The notes under the pieces are model-generated. The model had not been told where the DNA came from and searched no databases. It saw only the letters and a program-made list of their open reading frames with translations. DNA of 64,000 nucleotides, taken from contig CM070905.1 in assembly GCA_036417435.1 (NCBI GenBank), positions 24,839,592 to 24,903,591 of the forward strand, written 5' to 3'. This DNA is from Inia geoffrensis (taxonomy: Eukaryota > Chordata > Mammalia > Artiodactyla > Iniidae). The stretch's first letter is position 1; each line of letters starts with the position of its first letter. Below, in pieces: positions 19,910 to 31,394 of this stretch. The translations under genes and the position numbers were made by a program.

Positions 19910-20161
19910 TTTTTTTTTAAATTTAATTTTTATTTTATATTGGAGTATAGTTAATTTACAATGTTGTGCTAGTTTCAGGTGTACAGCAAAGTGATTCAGT
20001 TATACGTATACATATATTCTTTTTCAGATTCTTTTCCCATATAGGTTATTACAGAATATTGAGTAGAGTTCCCTGTGCTATACAGTAGGTCCTTGTTTAT
20101 TATCTATTTTGTATATAGTAGTGTGTCTATGTTAATCCCAAACTCCTGATTTATCCCATCA
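19910..20161 (-). mobile_element. L1 3' UTR, antisense (3' part of an inverted L1)
   Basis: Antisense L1 3' end: T tract, TATTGGAGTATAGTTAATTT, CTAGTTTCAGGTGTACAGC, ACAGAATATTGAGTAGAG, CTATACAGTAGGTCC and ATATAGTAGTGTGTC. It abuts a sense-oriented ORF2 fragment at 20162, so this is the 3' half of a second twin-primed L1 that inserted in minus orientation. Relative to a continuous L1 roughly 200 bp is missing at the junction. Confidence 0.85.
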
Positions 20162-20931
20162 TCAAAAAGTCTACAAACAATAAATGCTGGAGAGGGTGTG
20201 GAGAAAAGAGAATCCTCCTCAGGCTTCCCTGGTAGCTCAGTGGTTAAGAATCCGCCTGCCAGTGCAGGGGATACGGGTTCGAGCCCTGGTCCGGGAAGAT
20301 CCCACCTGCCGCGGAGCAGCTAAACCCGTGCGTCACAACTACTGAGCCTGCGCTCTACAGCCCACAAGCCGTAACTACTGAAGCCCACATGCCTAGAGCC
20401 CGTGCTCTGCAACAAGAGAAGCCACCGCAATGAGAAGCCCGTGCACCACAACGAAGAGTAGCCACCGCTCACTGCAACTAGAGAAAGCCCGTGTGCAGCA
20501 ATGAACACCCAATGCAGCCAAAAATAAAATAAATAATTTTATTAAAAAAATAAAAAAGAAAATCCTCCTGCACAGTTGGTAGGAATGTAAATTGGTACAG
20601 CCACTATGGAGAACACTATGGAGGTTTCTTAAAAAACTAAGCGGAGAGTTACCAGATGATCTAGAGATCCCACTCCTGGGCGTTTATCTGGAGAAAACCG
20701 TAATTCAAAAATATTCATGCACCTCAGTGTTCATTGCAGCACAATTTACAATAGCCAAGACATGGAAGCAACCTAAATGTCCATCAACAGAGGAATGGAT
20801 AAAGAAGATGTGGTACATACACATAATGGAATATTAATCAGCCATAAAGAAGAATGAAATAATATGATTTACAGCAACATGGATGGACCTAGAGATTATC
20901 ATACTAAGTGAAGTAAATTGGATAAATTAAC
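20162..20931 (+). mobile_element. Inverted L1 ORF2 C-terminal part, split by a SINE
   Basis: Sense-oriented L1: AACAATAAATGCTGGAGAGG up to 20220, then after the SINE GTAGGAATGTAAATTGG, CCACTATGGAGAACACTATG, ATTGCAGCACAATTTAC and on to TACTAAGTGAAGTAA. It is open for about 80 codons. With 19910-20161 it forms an L1 whose two halves face in opposite directions. The flanks CAATCGTCG (left, about 19902-19910) and CCATCATCT (right, about 20932-20940) could be a decayed TSD but are not convincing. Confidence 0.8.
20211..20569 (+). mobile_element. Long CHR-2-type SINE, sense, with TSDs
   Basis: The full-length form at 20221-20559. Box A is TAGCTCAGTGG (20233-20243) and box B is GGTTCGAGCCC (20276-20286). 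A long tRNA-unrelated body follows with CAACTACTGAGCCTGCGC, AAGCCACCGCAATGAGAAGC and GCAACTAGAGAAAGCCCG, then the AAAATAAAATAAATAA tail. AATCCTCCT at 20211-20219 and 20561-20569 is an exact TSD within the host L1. It is about 120 bp longer than the other CHR copies here, which lack this body. Confidence 0.93.
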
Positions 20932-21075
20932 CATCATCTTTAAACTGGGTTAAGTTGAAAATCCATCAGAGAGTACGAAATGAAAGATAGCGTATTTCTT
21001 GAGCACCAGACAGCATAAGCCAGAGGTCAAACCCTAGAATAGGATAACTAAAAAAAAAAAAAAAAAAAAAAAAAA
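20932..21075. repeat. Unassigned 118 bp followed by a 26-base A run
   Basis: Unrecognised sequence ends in an uninterrupted A(26) at 21050-21075. An A run this long usually ends a retroposon, but I see no known element before it and no flanking duplication. It may be a decayed small retroposon or simple slippage. Confidence 0.4.
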
Positions 21076-21115
21076 TTCCACATAGCATCTCAATGAAAGA
21101 AACCATAACCACAGT

Positions 21116-21312
21116 AGCTCGCATTTATTAGGGGCTTACTATGCACCTGTGTGCTGGGTGCTTTACATGAATGGGCTCCTTTAGCTGTACAAGGACATGT
21201 ACCACAATTGCTATCCTTTTCATTTCATAGGAAATTGCTGCTCAGATTGGTTCAGTAGCTTGACTAAGGCCACAGAGCAGATATAGGTTTCCAATTCAGT
21301 GCTGTCTGGCTG
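21116..21312 (-). repeat. MIR, antisense
   Basis: Antisense MIR: CTCGCATTTATTAGGGGC, TACTATGCACCTGTGTGC, TGGGTGCTTTACATG, AAGGCCACAGAGCAG and CCAATTCAGTGCTGTCTGG. Confidence 0.72.
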
Positions 21313-22380
21313 CACACATTTATGCTCATTGTGGCATAAAGACCTGCTGACTTTTGTCCCTTTTGCCTACATCAGGTTGGGACCAGTGCCTGAAATAACA
21401 TAAATATTGCTTGAACAAATTAGCTATTTGATAGTCAAGAATGAAGAAAAGCCTCATAAGGCTCAGATAAACAAAAATATCTCTTTTGGTGATTTCACCT
21501 CTAGAAAGCAAAAATGTAGAGTATGCATATGATTTGGAGTTTGGATTTCAAATGCTTTCTGCTAAAGAAATAGTACTGAGTCTACATGTGTTATTGCCCA
21601 GAAGAGATAAATTTATAGAGTACAAACCTTTCCTTTGGCCACTCTCTGTGCCCCAAATCTTTTAATACTAGAAGCACCTGAAATAAGAAAAATGACAAGT
21701 GATATTGTCCCCTTTGTCTTATGCCGACTCCCTCTTCAGCTGTCCCTGTGCTCACTGCTTGGTTCCCACCAGTAGACAGGCGATATCAAAAGGCGTAACT
21801 GGCATGTTTTATTGTTTTCTGTCCTATTGTTTTCTCTTTTCTCTTTTTCTGACAGATATATTGCCTTTCCCATTGAGGGAGATGAAAGAAACTATTTCTG
21901 TTTAGTGACAGCAAAAACAAACAAACAAACAAAAAACCTAACGAAGCAAAACAAAATACACACATAAATCACTGAATTTTGAGTTGTGAAGCAAGTTATG
22001 AAAAAAGTATTCTTTCTTTGGTCACAACCCTCTGTCTCTCACTAGGATGTATGTAAAGATGGTTAATTAATGATTCCTCTGAGATAAAAAGCTTGAAATG
22101 AAAACCAAAGTTTTGGGCCCTACTGATTTCTTTGTCAATTGTCTCTCTGCACAGATTGTTGACTTTTTGTGAAAATATCTTTAGTTTACAAGTAAACATA
22201 TAAAATAAAGTAATTTTGCATTTGAGCACTTAAAAATTGAATTAGAAGCCCTTTTGGACATGGGTGGAAGTCCTGGGGATTTGTTCTAAGGAAGTAATCC
22301 TGTGGAAGTAAAAGCAACCAACTAATCAAATAACCATCCTCAAATCCATATGCATAAAGATGCTATTGTGATATAAATAA
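21313..22380. other. Unique non-coding sequence
   Basis: About 1 kb with no gene. It holds a short CAAA repeat at about 21914-21932 and otherwise AT-rich unique sequence. Frames of 61-77 codons have no motif. Confidence 0.45.
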
Positions 22381-22384
22381 ACAA

Positions 22385-22435
22385 TCTAGAAACAACCTAA
22401 ATGATCAATAATAGCACATGAATTCCTAATTACAA
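22385..22435 (+). mobile_element. Old L1-like fragment
   Basis: AGAAACAACCTAAATGATC with AATAATAGC resembles the ORF2 3' segment usually reading GGAAACAACCTAAATGTCC. The sequence on the far side of the adjacent MIR (22690-22780) may be its continuation. Very diverged. Confidence 0.35.
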
Positions 22436-22439
22436 TAAT

Positions 22440-22685
22440 AATTATTATAAAGCTAAATTTACAGTATTTATGATACATCAAGCACTCTTAATTATTTTAC
22501 ACGTTAACTCATTTAGTCTAAACAAAAACCTCATAAAATGGATATGATCTTGCAGATGAGGAAACTGGGGCACAGAGAAGTTAAGTGACTTGTCCAAGGT
22601 CAAACAGCTACAAAATGATACAGTTAACATTCAAACCCAGGCAGCCTTGCTCGAGGATGTGCTCTTAAGCACCCACTTTATTGCC
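22440..22685 (-). repeat. MIR, antisense
   Basis: Near full-length antisense MIR: TTTATGATACATCAAGCAC, GTTAACTCATTTAGTC, GATGAGGAAACTGGGGC, AGTTAAGTGACTTGTCC, AAGGTCAAACAGC, TCAAACCCAGGCAGCC and TGTGCTCTTAAGC. Confidence 0.85.
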
Positions 22686-22894
22686 TTCAAATTATGGTAA
22701 ATTAACAGACAGGCTATTAGGTTACACTAAAGATGCTAAGTATGAAGAAAGTGTAAAAATGTGGGCCATATACAAAATGCTATACCAGGAACCTATAACC
22801 ATATCTCTGGAATTTCTGAAGATGAAAAAATCATTTGTTTCGCATCACTGATCTTAAGCTCCATAAAGAAGACTACATATACATATGTAGACTA

Positions 22895-22990
22895 CATATA
22901 AAATAACTTACACACATGTACACACACACACGCTTTATTTTTCTATCATCTATCTATCAATTATCTATATCTATCTATCTCTATATTTAA
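22895..22990. repeat. Compound microsatellite (CA)n and (CTAT)n
   Basis: A short run of CACACA units (about 22917-22930) is followed by CTAT/ATCT tetranucleotide units with interruptions up to about 22985. Likely length-polymorphic but not functional. Confidence 0.85.
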
Positions 22991-23282
22991 ACAGTAATAG
23001 AAGACGAACCAAACTTAAGGAATATATAGTAGGCTTTGATATCAGTTTCCAGTTCCTTATTAACATATTGGTGATAAGTTTTCACCAGTGTAGTTAAGAG
23101 AATATTTGTGTTACAGCCTATGTTTTCCTTCTGACTTTCTGCCTACTTCTTGTTTCTGGGCCATTATTACAAAGTGTCTGTTTTTCTACCTACTCAAAGC
23201 TCAGTCTTTCCTAAGTTTTTATTTCTGATTTTTATTAAAAGATTTGTTTTTTGAGTTTATTTTGCACTCATGAGCAATAATG

Positions 23283-23767
23283 TTCTGCTGAGCATACTGT
23301 ACTAGGCAGAATAATGCCTCTTACCCGCAACGATATCCATGCCCTGATCCTTGGGGCCTGTGAATATGTTACCTTACATGGTGAAAGGGACTTTGTAGAT
23401 GTAATTAAGGTAAAGGACCTTGAGGTGGGGAGATTATCTGGTGGGCCCAATGCAATCACATGAGTCCTTAAAAGCAGAGAACTTTTCCCGGCTGTGGTCA
23501 GAGAGAGCTTGAAGATGGACTGAGAGATGTAGTGTTTCTAGCTGTAAAGATGGAGGAAGTGGGAACATGAGCCACAGGATGTGGGCTTCTGGAAGCTGGA
23601 AAAAGGCAAAGAAGTAGATTCTCCCCCAGCTCCAGGGAGGAACACAGCCTTGCTAACACTTTGATCTGTTCCCAGTAAGACCTCTGGAACTGTAAGATAA
23701 TAAATTTGTGTTGTTTTAAGCTACTAAATTTGTGACAATCTGTTACAGCAGAATAGGAAACTAATAC
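23283..23767 (+). repeat. MaLR-like LTR or related old repeat
   Basis: Old LTR-like repeat: GGCAGAATAATGCCTC, TGAATATGTTACCTTACATGG, GGGACTTTGTAGATG, GGGGAGATTATCTGG, GAAGCTGGAAAAAGGC and the end with TGGAACTGTAAGATAATAAAT (signal at 23699-23704), GTGTTGTTTTAAGCTAC and CAGAATAGGAAACTAATAC. No internal coding part is present. Confidence 0.6.
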
Positions 23768-24221
23768 ATATACTGACAAAGAATAATATTATGAAGCTAT
23801 TTTTGAAATCCTGTCTTCTCAGGAGAAGTACTCCATTGATTACCTATAGTAGATCAGATTGCATTATTTACAGTTAATTTTACCAATGAAACAAATAAAT
23901 CAATGTCCCTGCTCTAGTACCTTACAGATTAATTAAAAAGTTGCTACTTTGTCTCTTAAGGCATTTATAAAAACAAAACCTGAGCTGTACATTATTAAGG
24001 AGCTGTTTATCAGTGTCACTATTTCCCAATTCTTAATAGAGAAATTATACACTACCAGTTTGGATGAGGTAAAATGCCATTTTAAGCAACAGTTTGCCTT
24101 CTTTTTTACCCATTTGCAAATCTAAACAAGGGCTATTTTTTCTTTTTAAAATTTGATTGACCTTACTTTTTTCCTTTAAAAGATTATGTTAGTTTAGAAG
24201 CTATTTTCTTCCATTCTTATT
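23768..24221. other. Unique non-coding sequence
   Basis: AT-rich, no gene or repeat recognised. Confidence 0.45.
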
Positions 24222-24410
24222 TCAATGCATTAACCATTTCAATTTTGGGTGTGATTGCCCACCCCAGATTAGATTAAAATCATCATCTATCTCTAAAGGG
24301 CTCATCTCTTTTTTGGCCAGCACCTTGGATACCACATGGTCTTTAGTGATAGTTTTAGGACGCACCACATCTCGGAACCCTAGATACCCTCTCTGATGGC
24401 TTTGGCCCAA
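24222..24410 (-). other. Short minus-strand open segment, unrecognised
   Basis: 62 codons open on the minus strand, with a hydrophilic protein-like composition (RPKTITKDHVVSKVLAKKE, then an acidic DDD). A second minus frame upstream, 24411-24500, also reads plausibly, and the two would need a frameshift near 24,385 to join. No domain is recognised, and there are no splice sites of note. It could be a frameshifted pseudogene fragment or chance. Confidence 0.18.
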
Positions 24411-25183
24411 GGGCAGTCATGCTTAATGCAGATGTTGGGATGTGATATATGGTAGACCCATTGACCACAGAGTTGACCTCACTTCTGGGACTTTTCACTA
24501 TTACATGGAGCCTGATCTACCGCAGGTCAGAACGTATCTTTCCTCAGAAATAACCACACATGAGAGGACTGAGTTGAACGTTGTTCTGCTACAAAGCAGG
24601 TGTTGATTCTGAATCCCAGGAGTAGCCTCATAAAGGGATTTTGTTGACTTTCTTTTCCAGAGGACTTTATTTGCCTGAAGCTTCTCTTAATTATTTCAGA
24701 ATTTTTGACTTTTGTCACTATAATATGCTGAGAATAATGGTGTATCTTGGGCTTGACATGCAAAATTAACATAATGTGAACTACAGAATTAATCTTGCGG
24801 AGAATTGTGTCATTATCATCATCATCATAATTGCCCACTATTGTTGAGAAGAAAAAATGTAGAGCCTCTCATCTATTTTTTGATTAATTAATTAATTAAG
24901 AGCTCTAGTCAGGAAGATCTCAAAGGAACGTCAGAACCATTGTGAAGCTTTAAAAGCAGAAGCAAACACAGTTTTTATCCTGAGAAAGTTTAGTTCTGTT
25001 GGGGGCGGGGGAGTCACACTGAAATAGAAGATAAATGAATTCCATTGTAGGAACAAAGTCATTGATATGTGCAATTTTACTGTTGTGAAATTTGAAAACA
25101 GGGGGACAATATTCCAGGACAGTAAGGCTAAGTGGGCAGAATCAGGCTTTTCATAGGGGGAAAGCTTTGAATTAGTTCTTAAA
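24411..25183. other. Unique non-coding sequence
   Basis: No repeat recognised except an ATTA tetranucleotide run at about 24882-24898. The 103-codon minus frame (24527-24838) has no motif. Confidence 0.45.
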
Positions 25184-26812
25184 GAAAGTGATGTATTTTG
25201 AAATCAGAAAGTACATTACCTTTCCTGATTTTGAAATATATTACACACTACAATAATTAAAACAGTATGGTACTGGCATGAAGACAGATGTATAAATAAA
25301 TGGAACAGAAGAGAGAGTCCAGAAATAAATCCATGTATGCATAAGAAGAATGCCAAAGATATACAGTGGGGGAAAGATAGTCTCTGCAACAAATGGTGTT
25401 GAGAAAAGTGGATAACCACATGCAAAAGGGTGAATTTGGACCCTGATCTTGCACCATACACAAAAATCCACTCAAAGTGGATTGAAGACTTAAACATAAG
25501 ACCTGAAACTGTAAAACTCCTAGAAGAAAACATAGGGGAAAATCTTCATGACATTGGTGTTGGTTATGATTTTATGGATATGACACCAAAAGCACAGGCT
25601 ACACAAGGAAAAATAGATACATGGGACTACATCAAACTAAACAAACTTATTCAAAGCAAAGGAAACAATCAACAGAGTGAAAAGGCAGCCTATGGAGTGA
25701 CTGAAATATTTGCAAACCATAGACCTGATAAAGGGCTAATCTCCAAAATGTGTAAGGAACTTCTACAACTCAATAGCAAAAAACCCAAATAACTTAATAG
25801 AAAAAGTGGGCAAAGGACTTGAATAGACATTTCTCCAGAGAAGACACACAGACAGCCAACAGGTACATGAAAAGTTGCTCAACCTGACTAATCGGCAGAG
25901 AAATTGAAATCAAACTCCACAATGAGATATCAACTCTCACCAGTTAGGATGGCTATTATCAAAATAACAAAAGATGGCATGTGTTGGGAGGATACAGAGA
26001 AATTAGAGCGCTTGTACATTGTTGGTGAGAATGTAAAATGGTGAAGTCACTATGGAAACCGTATGGAGGTTCTTCAAAAAATTAAAAATAGAACTGCCAT
26101 GTGACCCAGCAGTGCAACTTCTGGGTATATATGCAAAGAACTGCAATCAGGATCTGGAAGAGACAGCTACACTCCCATGTGTATTGCAGCAGTGCTCACA
26201 ATAGCCAAGATTTGGAAACAATCCAAATGTCCATCAGCAGACAAATGGATAAAGAAAAAGCGCTGTCTACATACAATAGAATATTATTCAGCCTTTAAAA
26301 AGAAGGAAGTCTTGCCATTTGTGACAACATGGCTAGACTTGGAAAGCATTATGCTAAGTGAAATGTGTCACAAAAGAACAAATACTCCATGATTCCACTT
26401 CTATGAGGTATCAAATAGTCAAATTCATAGAAGCAGAGAACAGATGGTGGATTCCAGGGGGTGGGGGAAGGGTGAAATGGGGAGTTGTTCAGTGGTATAA
26501 AGCAACAGTTACACTAGGTGAATAAATGATAGAGATTGCTGTACAACGTATGCCTATTGTTAGCAATAAGGTGTTGTGCACTTAAAAATTTAAGAGAGCA
26601 AATCTCACGCTATGTGTTCTCAACACACATACACACTTGCAAGGGGACACAAGCCATCTTTTGGAGGTGATAAATATGTTTATTACCTTGTTTGTGCCGA
26701 TAGTATCACAATGTATGCATGTATCCAAACTCATAAAAATGTGTACATTAAATATGTGAAACTTTTTGTATATTACATATACCTCAGTAAAGCTGAAAAA
26801 AGGGAAAGTGAT
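25184..26812 (+). mobile_element. 1.6-kb 5'-truncated L1 (L1MA-like) with TSDs
   Basis: Sense L1 at 25193-26803 covering the ORF2 C-terminal third and the 3' UTR. It shows ATGGTACTGGCATGAAGAC, ATGACACCAAAAGCACAGG, ACATTTCTCCAGAGAAGAC, ATTGCAGCAGTGCTCACAAT, GCAGAGAACAGATGGTGG, and an end with ATATACCTCAGTAAAGCTG. The frame is broken into pieces of 120 and about 70 codons. GAAAGTGAT at 25184-25192 and 26804-26812 is an exact 9-bp TSD. It is older than the artiodactyl-specific copies because of stops and a worn A tail. Confidence 0.9.
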
Positions 26813-27604
26813 AAAGATAAATGAATGGAGTGGAGGTTGAAGCACTCATTGTGAGAAGAGCAGCAGAGATTTCAGCAAGAAGGACCAAGGCTGATGTGAG
26901 AGTTATGTGCCAAGGACAAAACTGGGGGCCATCTACAATATCACTTTGATCCCAATAACTAGAATGCCTAATAATATTAGGAAAGTCAGAAGGAAAGCTT
27001 TATTTTGACATTTTTATATTCCATTTATCATTGCAATTGGGATCTGGGAGAGAAGGAGATTTTGACACCTGTGCATACATACCAACTTGCATGAAAGTGC
27101 CCGGAAAAAGTGAATTGACTTGTGTTTATTAAACCTTTTGATATAGTCTCTTAAAATGACTTTCCTTATGTAAGTGTGATAAGGAGTAATTCATGCTGAT
27201 TTCCCTGGATGCCTTGCCAACATCAGTCTCATTACTTGGTATTCACATTTTCTGTATCCCATATAATCAGTCTATCAGGAAAGCTAGTTAAATGAGGGAG
27301 TTAGGATCACTGGTTATAGATTAACCATCAAGGACTTTGTTGAAATGGGGCCATTTTCCAAGTGTTACTTATGTTCTTAATTTTAAAAATAGAACGTATC
27401 TGATTCTTGAGCAGGGATGCCCAAAAGCCAACAAGGGTGCCTCACATTTTCTGCACATGGTGCAGAAGGAGCAAATTAATCTCTATGGCAATGAAAGTTA
27501 GAGGTTGGCTGGGGCTTACTTCAAAGTTTTCTACTATTATTTCATAAACTCTTAGGAGTGGAACAAATATTTAGAAGATAACCTAATCCAACTCCCTTAT
27601 AATA
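26813..27604. other. Unique non-coding sequence
   Basis: No gene or repeat recognised. Confidence 0.45.
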
Positions 27605-27830
27605 ACAATGCAGACAGTAATGATGACAACAGCTACAGTTTATTGCCATCCATACACCAGCTTACTTACTTTTTATCATAATCTCATTTTAGTGATGAAG
27701 AAACCAAAGCGTAGATTGATTAACTTGTTCAAGGTCATACAGCAGGTCGATGTCAGAGATGACGTTTGAACCTAGGTTTGTTGAACTCTCATTTAAAGCC
27801 CACACCCTTCACTATTATCCTCTACCGCCA
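27605..27830 (-). repeat. MIR, antisense
   Basis: Antisense MIR: GCTACAGTTTATTGCC, GATGAAGAAACCAAAGC, TTAACTTGTTCAAGGTC, ATACAGCAGGTCG and TTGAACCTAGGTTTG, with the far end ACCCTTCACTATTATCC. Confidence 0.75.
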
Positions 27831-27837
27831 CATTATC

Positions 27838-27950
27838 CATGGAGGAAACTGAGGCAGAGAAGAGCTAATTGCATTACTGAAAGCACAGGACTAGTCACTT
27901 GTAGAGTTGGGGGTAGAAACTACATCTTTAGATTAAGAGTCCTTGGAGGA
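27838..27950 (-). repeat. Second MIR-like fragment, antisense
   Basis: GGAGGAAACTGAGGCAGAG, GAGCTAATTGCATTACTG and GGGGGTAGAAACTACATC again look like an antisense MIR core, immediately after the first copy and in the same orientation. It may be an independent insertion or a small tandem duplication of the MIR. Confidence 0.45.
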
Positions 27951-28839
27951 ACTCTGAACTTGTGTGTCAGGTGGTGGTACGAGCTGGTCTCACTCCTCCC
28001 TGGTTGCCCTCTCACACCTTTGAGGTGGGGGCTCATGTGGCTTGCTCATGCTTCAAGTATAATTCATGTTATGCCAGGGATGGGCTGTTAATGCTCTTTG
28101 GGTTTGAATTAAGTTGTGTACTTTCTCCATTTCTGTTTTCTGACGCTTGGACCAATGATGGAAATGTTTTCTGAAAATGTGTTTCAGAAAGAGCCTTTTG
28201 GATGACTGAGCTGTAACTTTTAGAGATGGAGAAGCTTATAGAAGCGACTTCCTAAACTCTGATAGTGTTTCCCTCCAACCCCCATCTTCTCTGCAAGTTG
28301 CAAGAGGCTGTAATATTTGAGAAGGTGATTATGAGGATATGATCCATCACCCCTGTTCTTGACCCATAGTATTAGCAATTGCTCAGGAAAAGCCACTATC
28401 TCACTCTTTAAGCCTCAGGAAGACTTAGAGCCTCTTGAAATGCCCTGGGATGTGGCTTCAAATTAGAGTTGACTTGGGGATTTACTCTATCTCCCATTCA
28501 CTTTGACATTTCGTCCCGAGGAGTTAACCCACTCAGGGATCCACTGATAAGCGAGAGTAGGTTTAGACTGCATTGGGTCTTTCAACAAATGATATGAACA
28601 TTTCAAGCTTCACTGTAACCTGAGACACCTGCCTGGGTCAATGGTGCAAATGCCTCCTCTTCAATTGATTAACTTCTTGATTAACTTAACACTTCTGAAT
28701 GGATATTGATAAGAGCTATGGCTTTTACATTATCATTTATGTTTGAAGGTTGTGTATATGACAACATTGTATTATTTTTGTAAGAAGAAAAATATTAAAA
28801 ATATTAAAAGCATAAAAGACATTTGTATTATGCATTTTC
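27951..28839. other. Unique non-coding sequence
   Basis: No gene or repeat recognised. ATTGATTAAC/TTGATTAAC direct repeats lie near 28663-28688. Confidence 0.45.
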
Positions 28840-29210
28840 TTTGAATAAGGCACAGTGTTAGCCATTTAGGGGCATTGTTGAACATTCTGACATGGTTCCA
28901 TCCTTGTAAAATGTATAACCTATTAGGGAAACAGTGACTGTTTACTAAGCCTTATGGTAGATAGATGGTAGAGAAAATGAAAGCTGTGATTTCTCTAAAG
29001 GGAGAGGACTAACTTTGCATTGGAGTACTCAGGGAAGGCTACGAGGTAGGAAATGAGTTGGACCTTAAAATACAGGTAAAATTTAGGTGTGAGAGGCTTG
29101 AAGGTGGGAAGTACAGGGAATATGTTGGTTAGTCTGGCCAGAGCAGGGGCGGTACTGAGTGTTCAGAAGGGGAGTTGGGAGGGAAAGTGGGAGATGTGTA
29201 CTGTCTGTGC
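28840..29210 (-). mobile_element. L2 LINE 3' region, antisense
   Basis: Antisense L2: AAGGCACAGTGTTAGCC, GTATAACCTATTAGGG, CAGGGAAGGCTACGAGG, AAATGAGTTGGACCTTAAA and GAGAGGCTTGAAGGTGGG. Diverged but consistent along its length. Confidence 0.55.
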
Positions 29211-31394
29211 TCCAGTCTGATATCTCTTCTCCAACACTAGGCTTTGGGAAACTTCAAGTTGTTTTAATAACGTGAAGAATGTGAGTATGGCAACAAAGTC
29301 TCCATATTTGTTCAGCCCATTCCCTCAGTACCAAGGGTTCGTCCTGTGCTGTACGTCATATGAAAGGCTCCCTGGCTTGGTGTCAAATGATTTTATGTCT
29401 CTCAGATTTCCGTTCCTTTGTAAGCCGGGGTGGGCTCCCTGAGACTGGTGATAAAGTGCAAACCTAGCGGGTGAAAGCAGATACCTCATAAATTAGCGAA
29501 CAGGAGCGTAGAGAGCGTAGAGAGCTTTGTTTGGAACAGTCTGGAATCTGAGACCACGATTTTCAGTATCTCTCAGAAACAGATTTTAGAGTTCAGCTCC
29601 GTAGAAAAGCCACCCCCTACCTCCACCCTGCCTTGGGAAATTGAAAAAAAACTGCAAATGGACTAAAATTTAAATGAAGCTTTAGTACCTATAACACATT
29701 TTGGTTAGCTATTCAAAATAATGATGCGTAATTTGGTAACATAAAACCTATGTTCCTCTTTTATGCATTTGTTCTATTTATTTCCTCCAAGTTTTTATTT
29801 GAAAAGGTACTTCACATGTATTCGATGCCCCAGGTAGTACTTCCTAATCAGAATATTGTGCAGATCTTTTCATGTTGAGTTTCCTTGTGATGTGGCAATA
29901 CGATAATAGTAGCACCAGTTGTTAAATACTATTTTACAAAAAGGGGAAAGAAACGCGTTTTATCAGTTTGCTACCACAAATTGAAACATACATGCACAAC
30001 CATGAGTTTTAATAAATGTGACGTAAGTTAACAGAGCATGGAAGAAAGAAGAATGGAAAATGGTGTCCCTAAATCAATTTAATATGGTAACACCCCCAAA
30101 CAAAAAACAGATTGGGCCTCTTCAGCAAAACACACTAGAAAAACGAAGGTTGTCAGAGATTGTTCACAGTATATTCATCAAGTTTCAGAGGAGATTATCT
30201 GACAGAATTAAGTACGAAGTCAGTTATGAGAAATTGGTCCTCTGGGTAGCTAATGTTGAGAATATTATTTACATTAACAGGCAAAATAGGCTGGCCGTAC
30301 ACAGGCAATCATCTAAATTCTGTGGATGTGGTTCTGCCCATAAATCTGGGTAACGATGGCATATCTCTTATGGGACTACATTAACTTATGGGTTACCATA
30401 ATTGTATTGAATCAGGGCAATGACCACTTGAAGATTTAGGCATCAGAGTGATCGCCATTAGCTGATAGGTAAAAAGGCCCCGGTCTTCAACAACCAAAGA
30501 AACTTTCCAATTAACTATAAACGAATGTAACTTGAATACTGACCTCCTTTATATTCATTAGATGCTCCAGGACTATTTCATTGCTAGAAGGTTAAGGGAT
30601 GTGAAATTAAAGTAGTCTCCTTTTTCATATGATAAAAACAATGTAGGTAGTTAGACTGTCAAAGGCATTGAACCCAGAAATAGAGATTCTGATTTCTGCA
30701 GAGATGTAATTTCATTTCAACCTTCTTTTAATCTGAAACTTCTTCTGATATTGTAGAGTGAGTCCTGGTTCTAATGTGAATGAGTTGATGTTTCCTAAAT
30801 ATAAGCTTACATAATTGAATCAGATGAGAACTACAAATCTAGGAATCAGATATCTTTCTTCCTTTGTTTTGTCAAAACTGTTACATGAAAGTATTTACTA
30901 ACTTTAAAATACTGAAATGAATTTCTAATTTATTCATAATCTTTGTTATATCAGATAGGATGTTTCAATTCTCTTTCTCTCCAAAATTTGAAAAATTTAT
31001 CATTGTCATAGACTTACAAAAATGATTAAAGCTTTTATTAGCTCATAAAAATGTTTTACCAGGCCACTTGAATAAAGAATAACCAGAGAGGAAAGAAATC
31101 AACTCATTCTCAGCATAAACGTTACTTACCTCAAGCTAATATTTAACTAATTATAATAATAGTAAGCCTGGAGTTAAAGAAACACTGTCTGAACTAGGCA
31201 TTTATTAGGAAAAATAGGCACCCCCTTTCAGATTGGTTTCCTAGTTTAAGACTTGCCAATATGCCTGGTTTCCATCTTTGTAATTAAAAATAGTGTAGCG
31301 TAGTTTTAATTTTTATGTAAATATATTTATTATAAATATATTGGTATAAATATATACGTGGTATATACTGCATTGTTAGCCTCAATTCTCCATC
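29211..31394. other. Long unique stretch
   Basis: About 2.2 kb with no recognised repeat or gene, largely AT-rich. The 97-codon plus frame at 30060-30353 (basic, QRRLSDRIKYE) has no family hallmark and no splice context. An A/T-rich run with TATAAATATATT lies at 31318-31375. Lack of repeats over this length could mean constraint or only very old decay. Confidence 0.4.

Noticed and set aside
20233..20286. Box A and box B resembling a functional tRNA gene (also at 62824-62877 and 58310-58320)
   Set aside because: These belong to tRNA-derived SINEs. The cloverleaf is not complete and an A tail and TSDs are present.
25430..26392. 120- and 65-71-codon frames
   Set aside because: Broken remnants of ORF2 in an L1MA-like element.
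31318..31375. TATAAATATATT motifs as a promoter
   Set aside because: They lie in a generally AT-rich run with no CpG island, initiator or open frame downstream.
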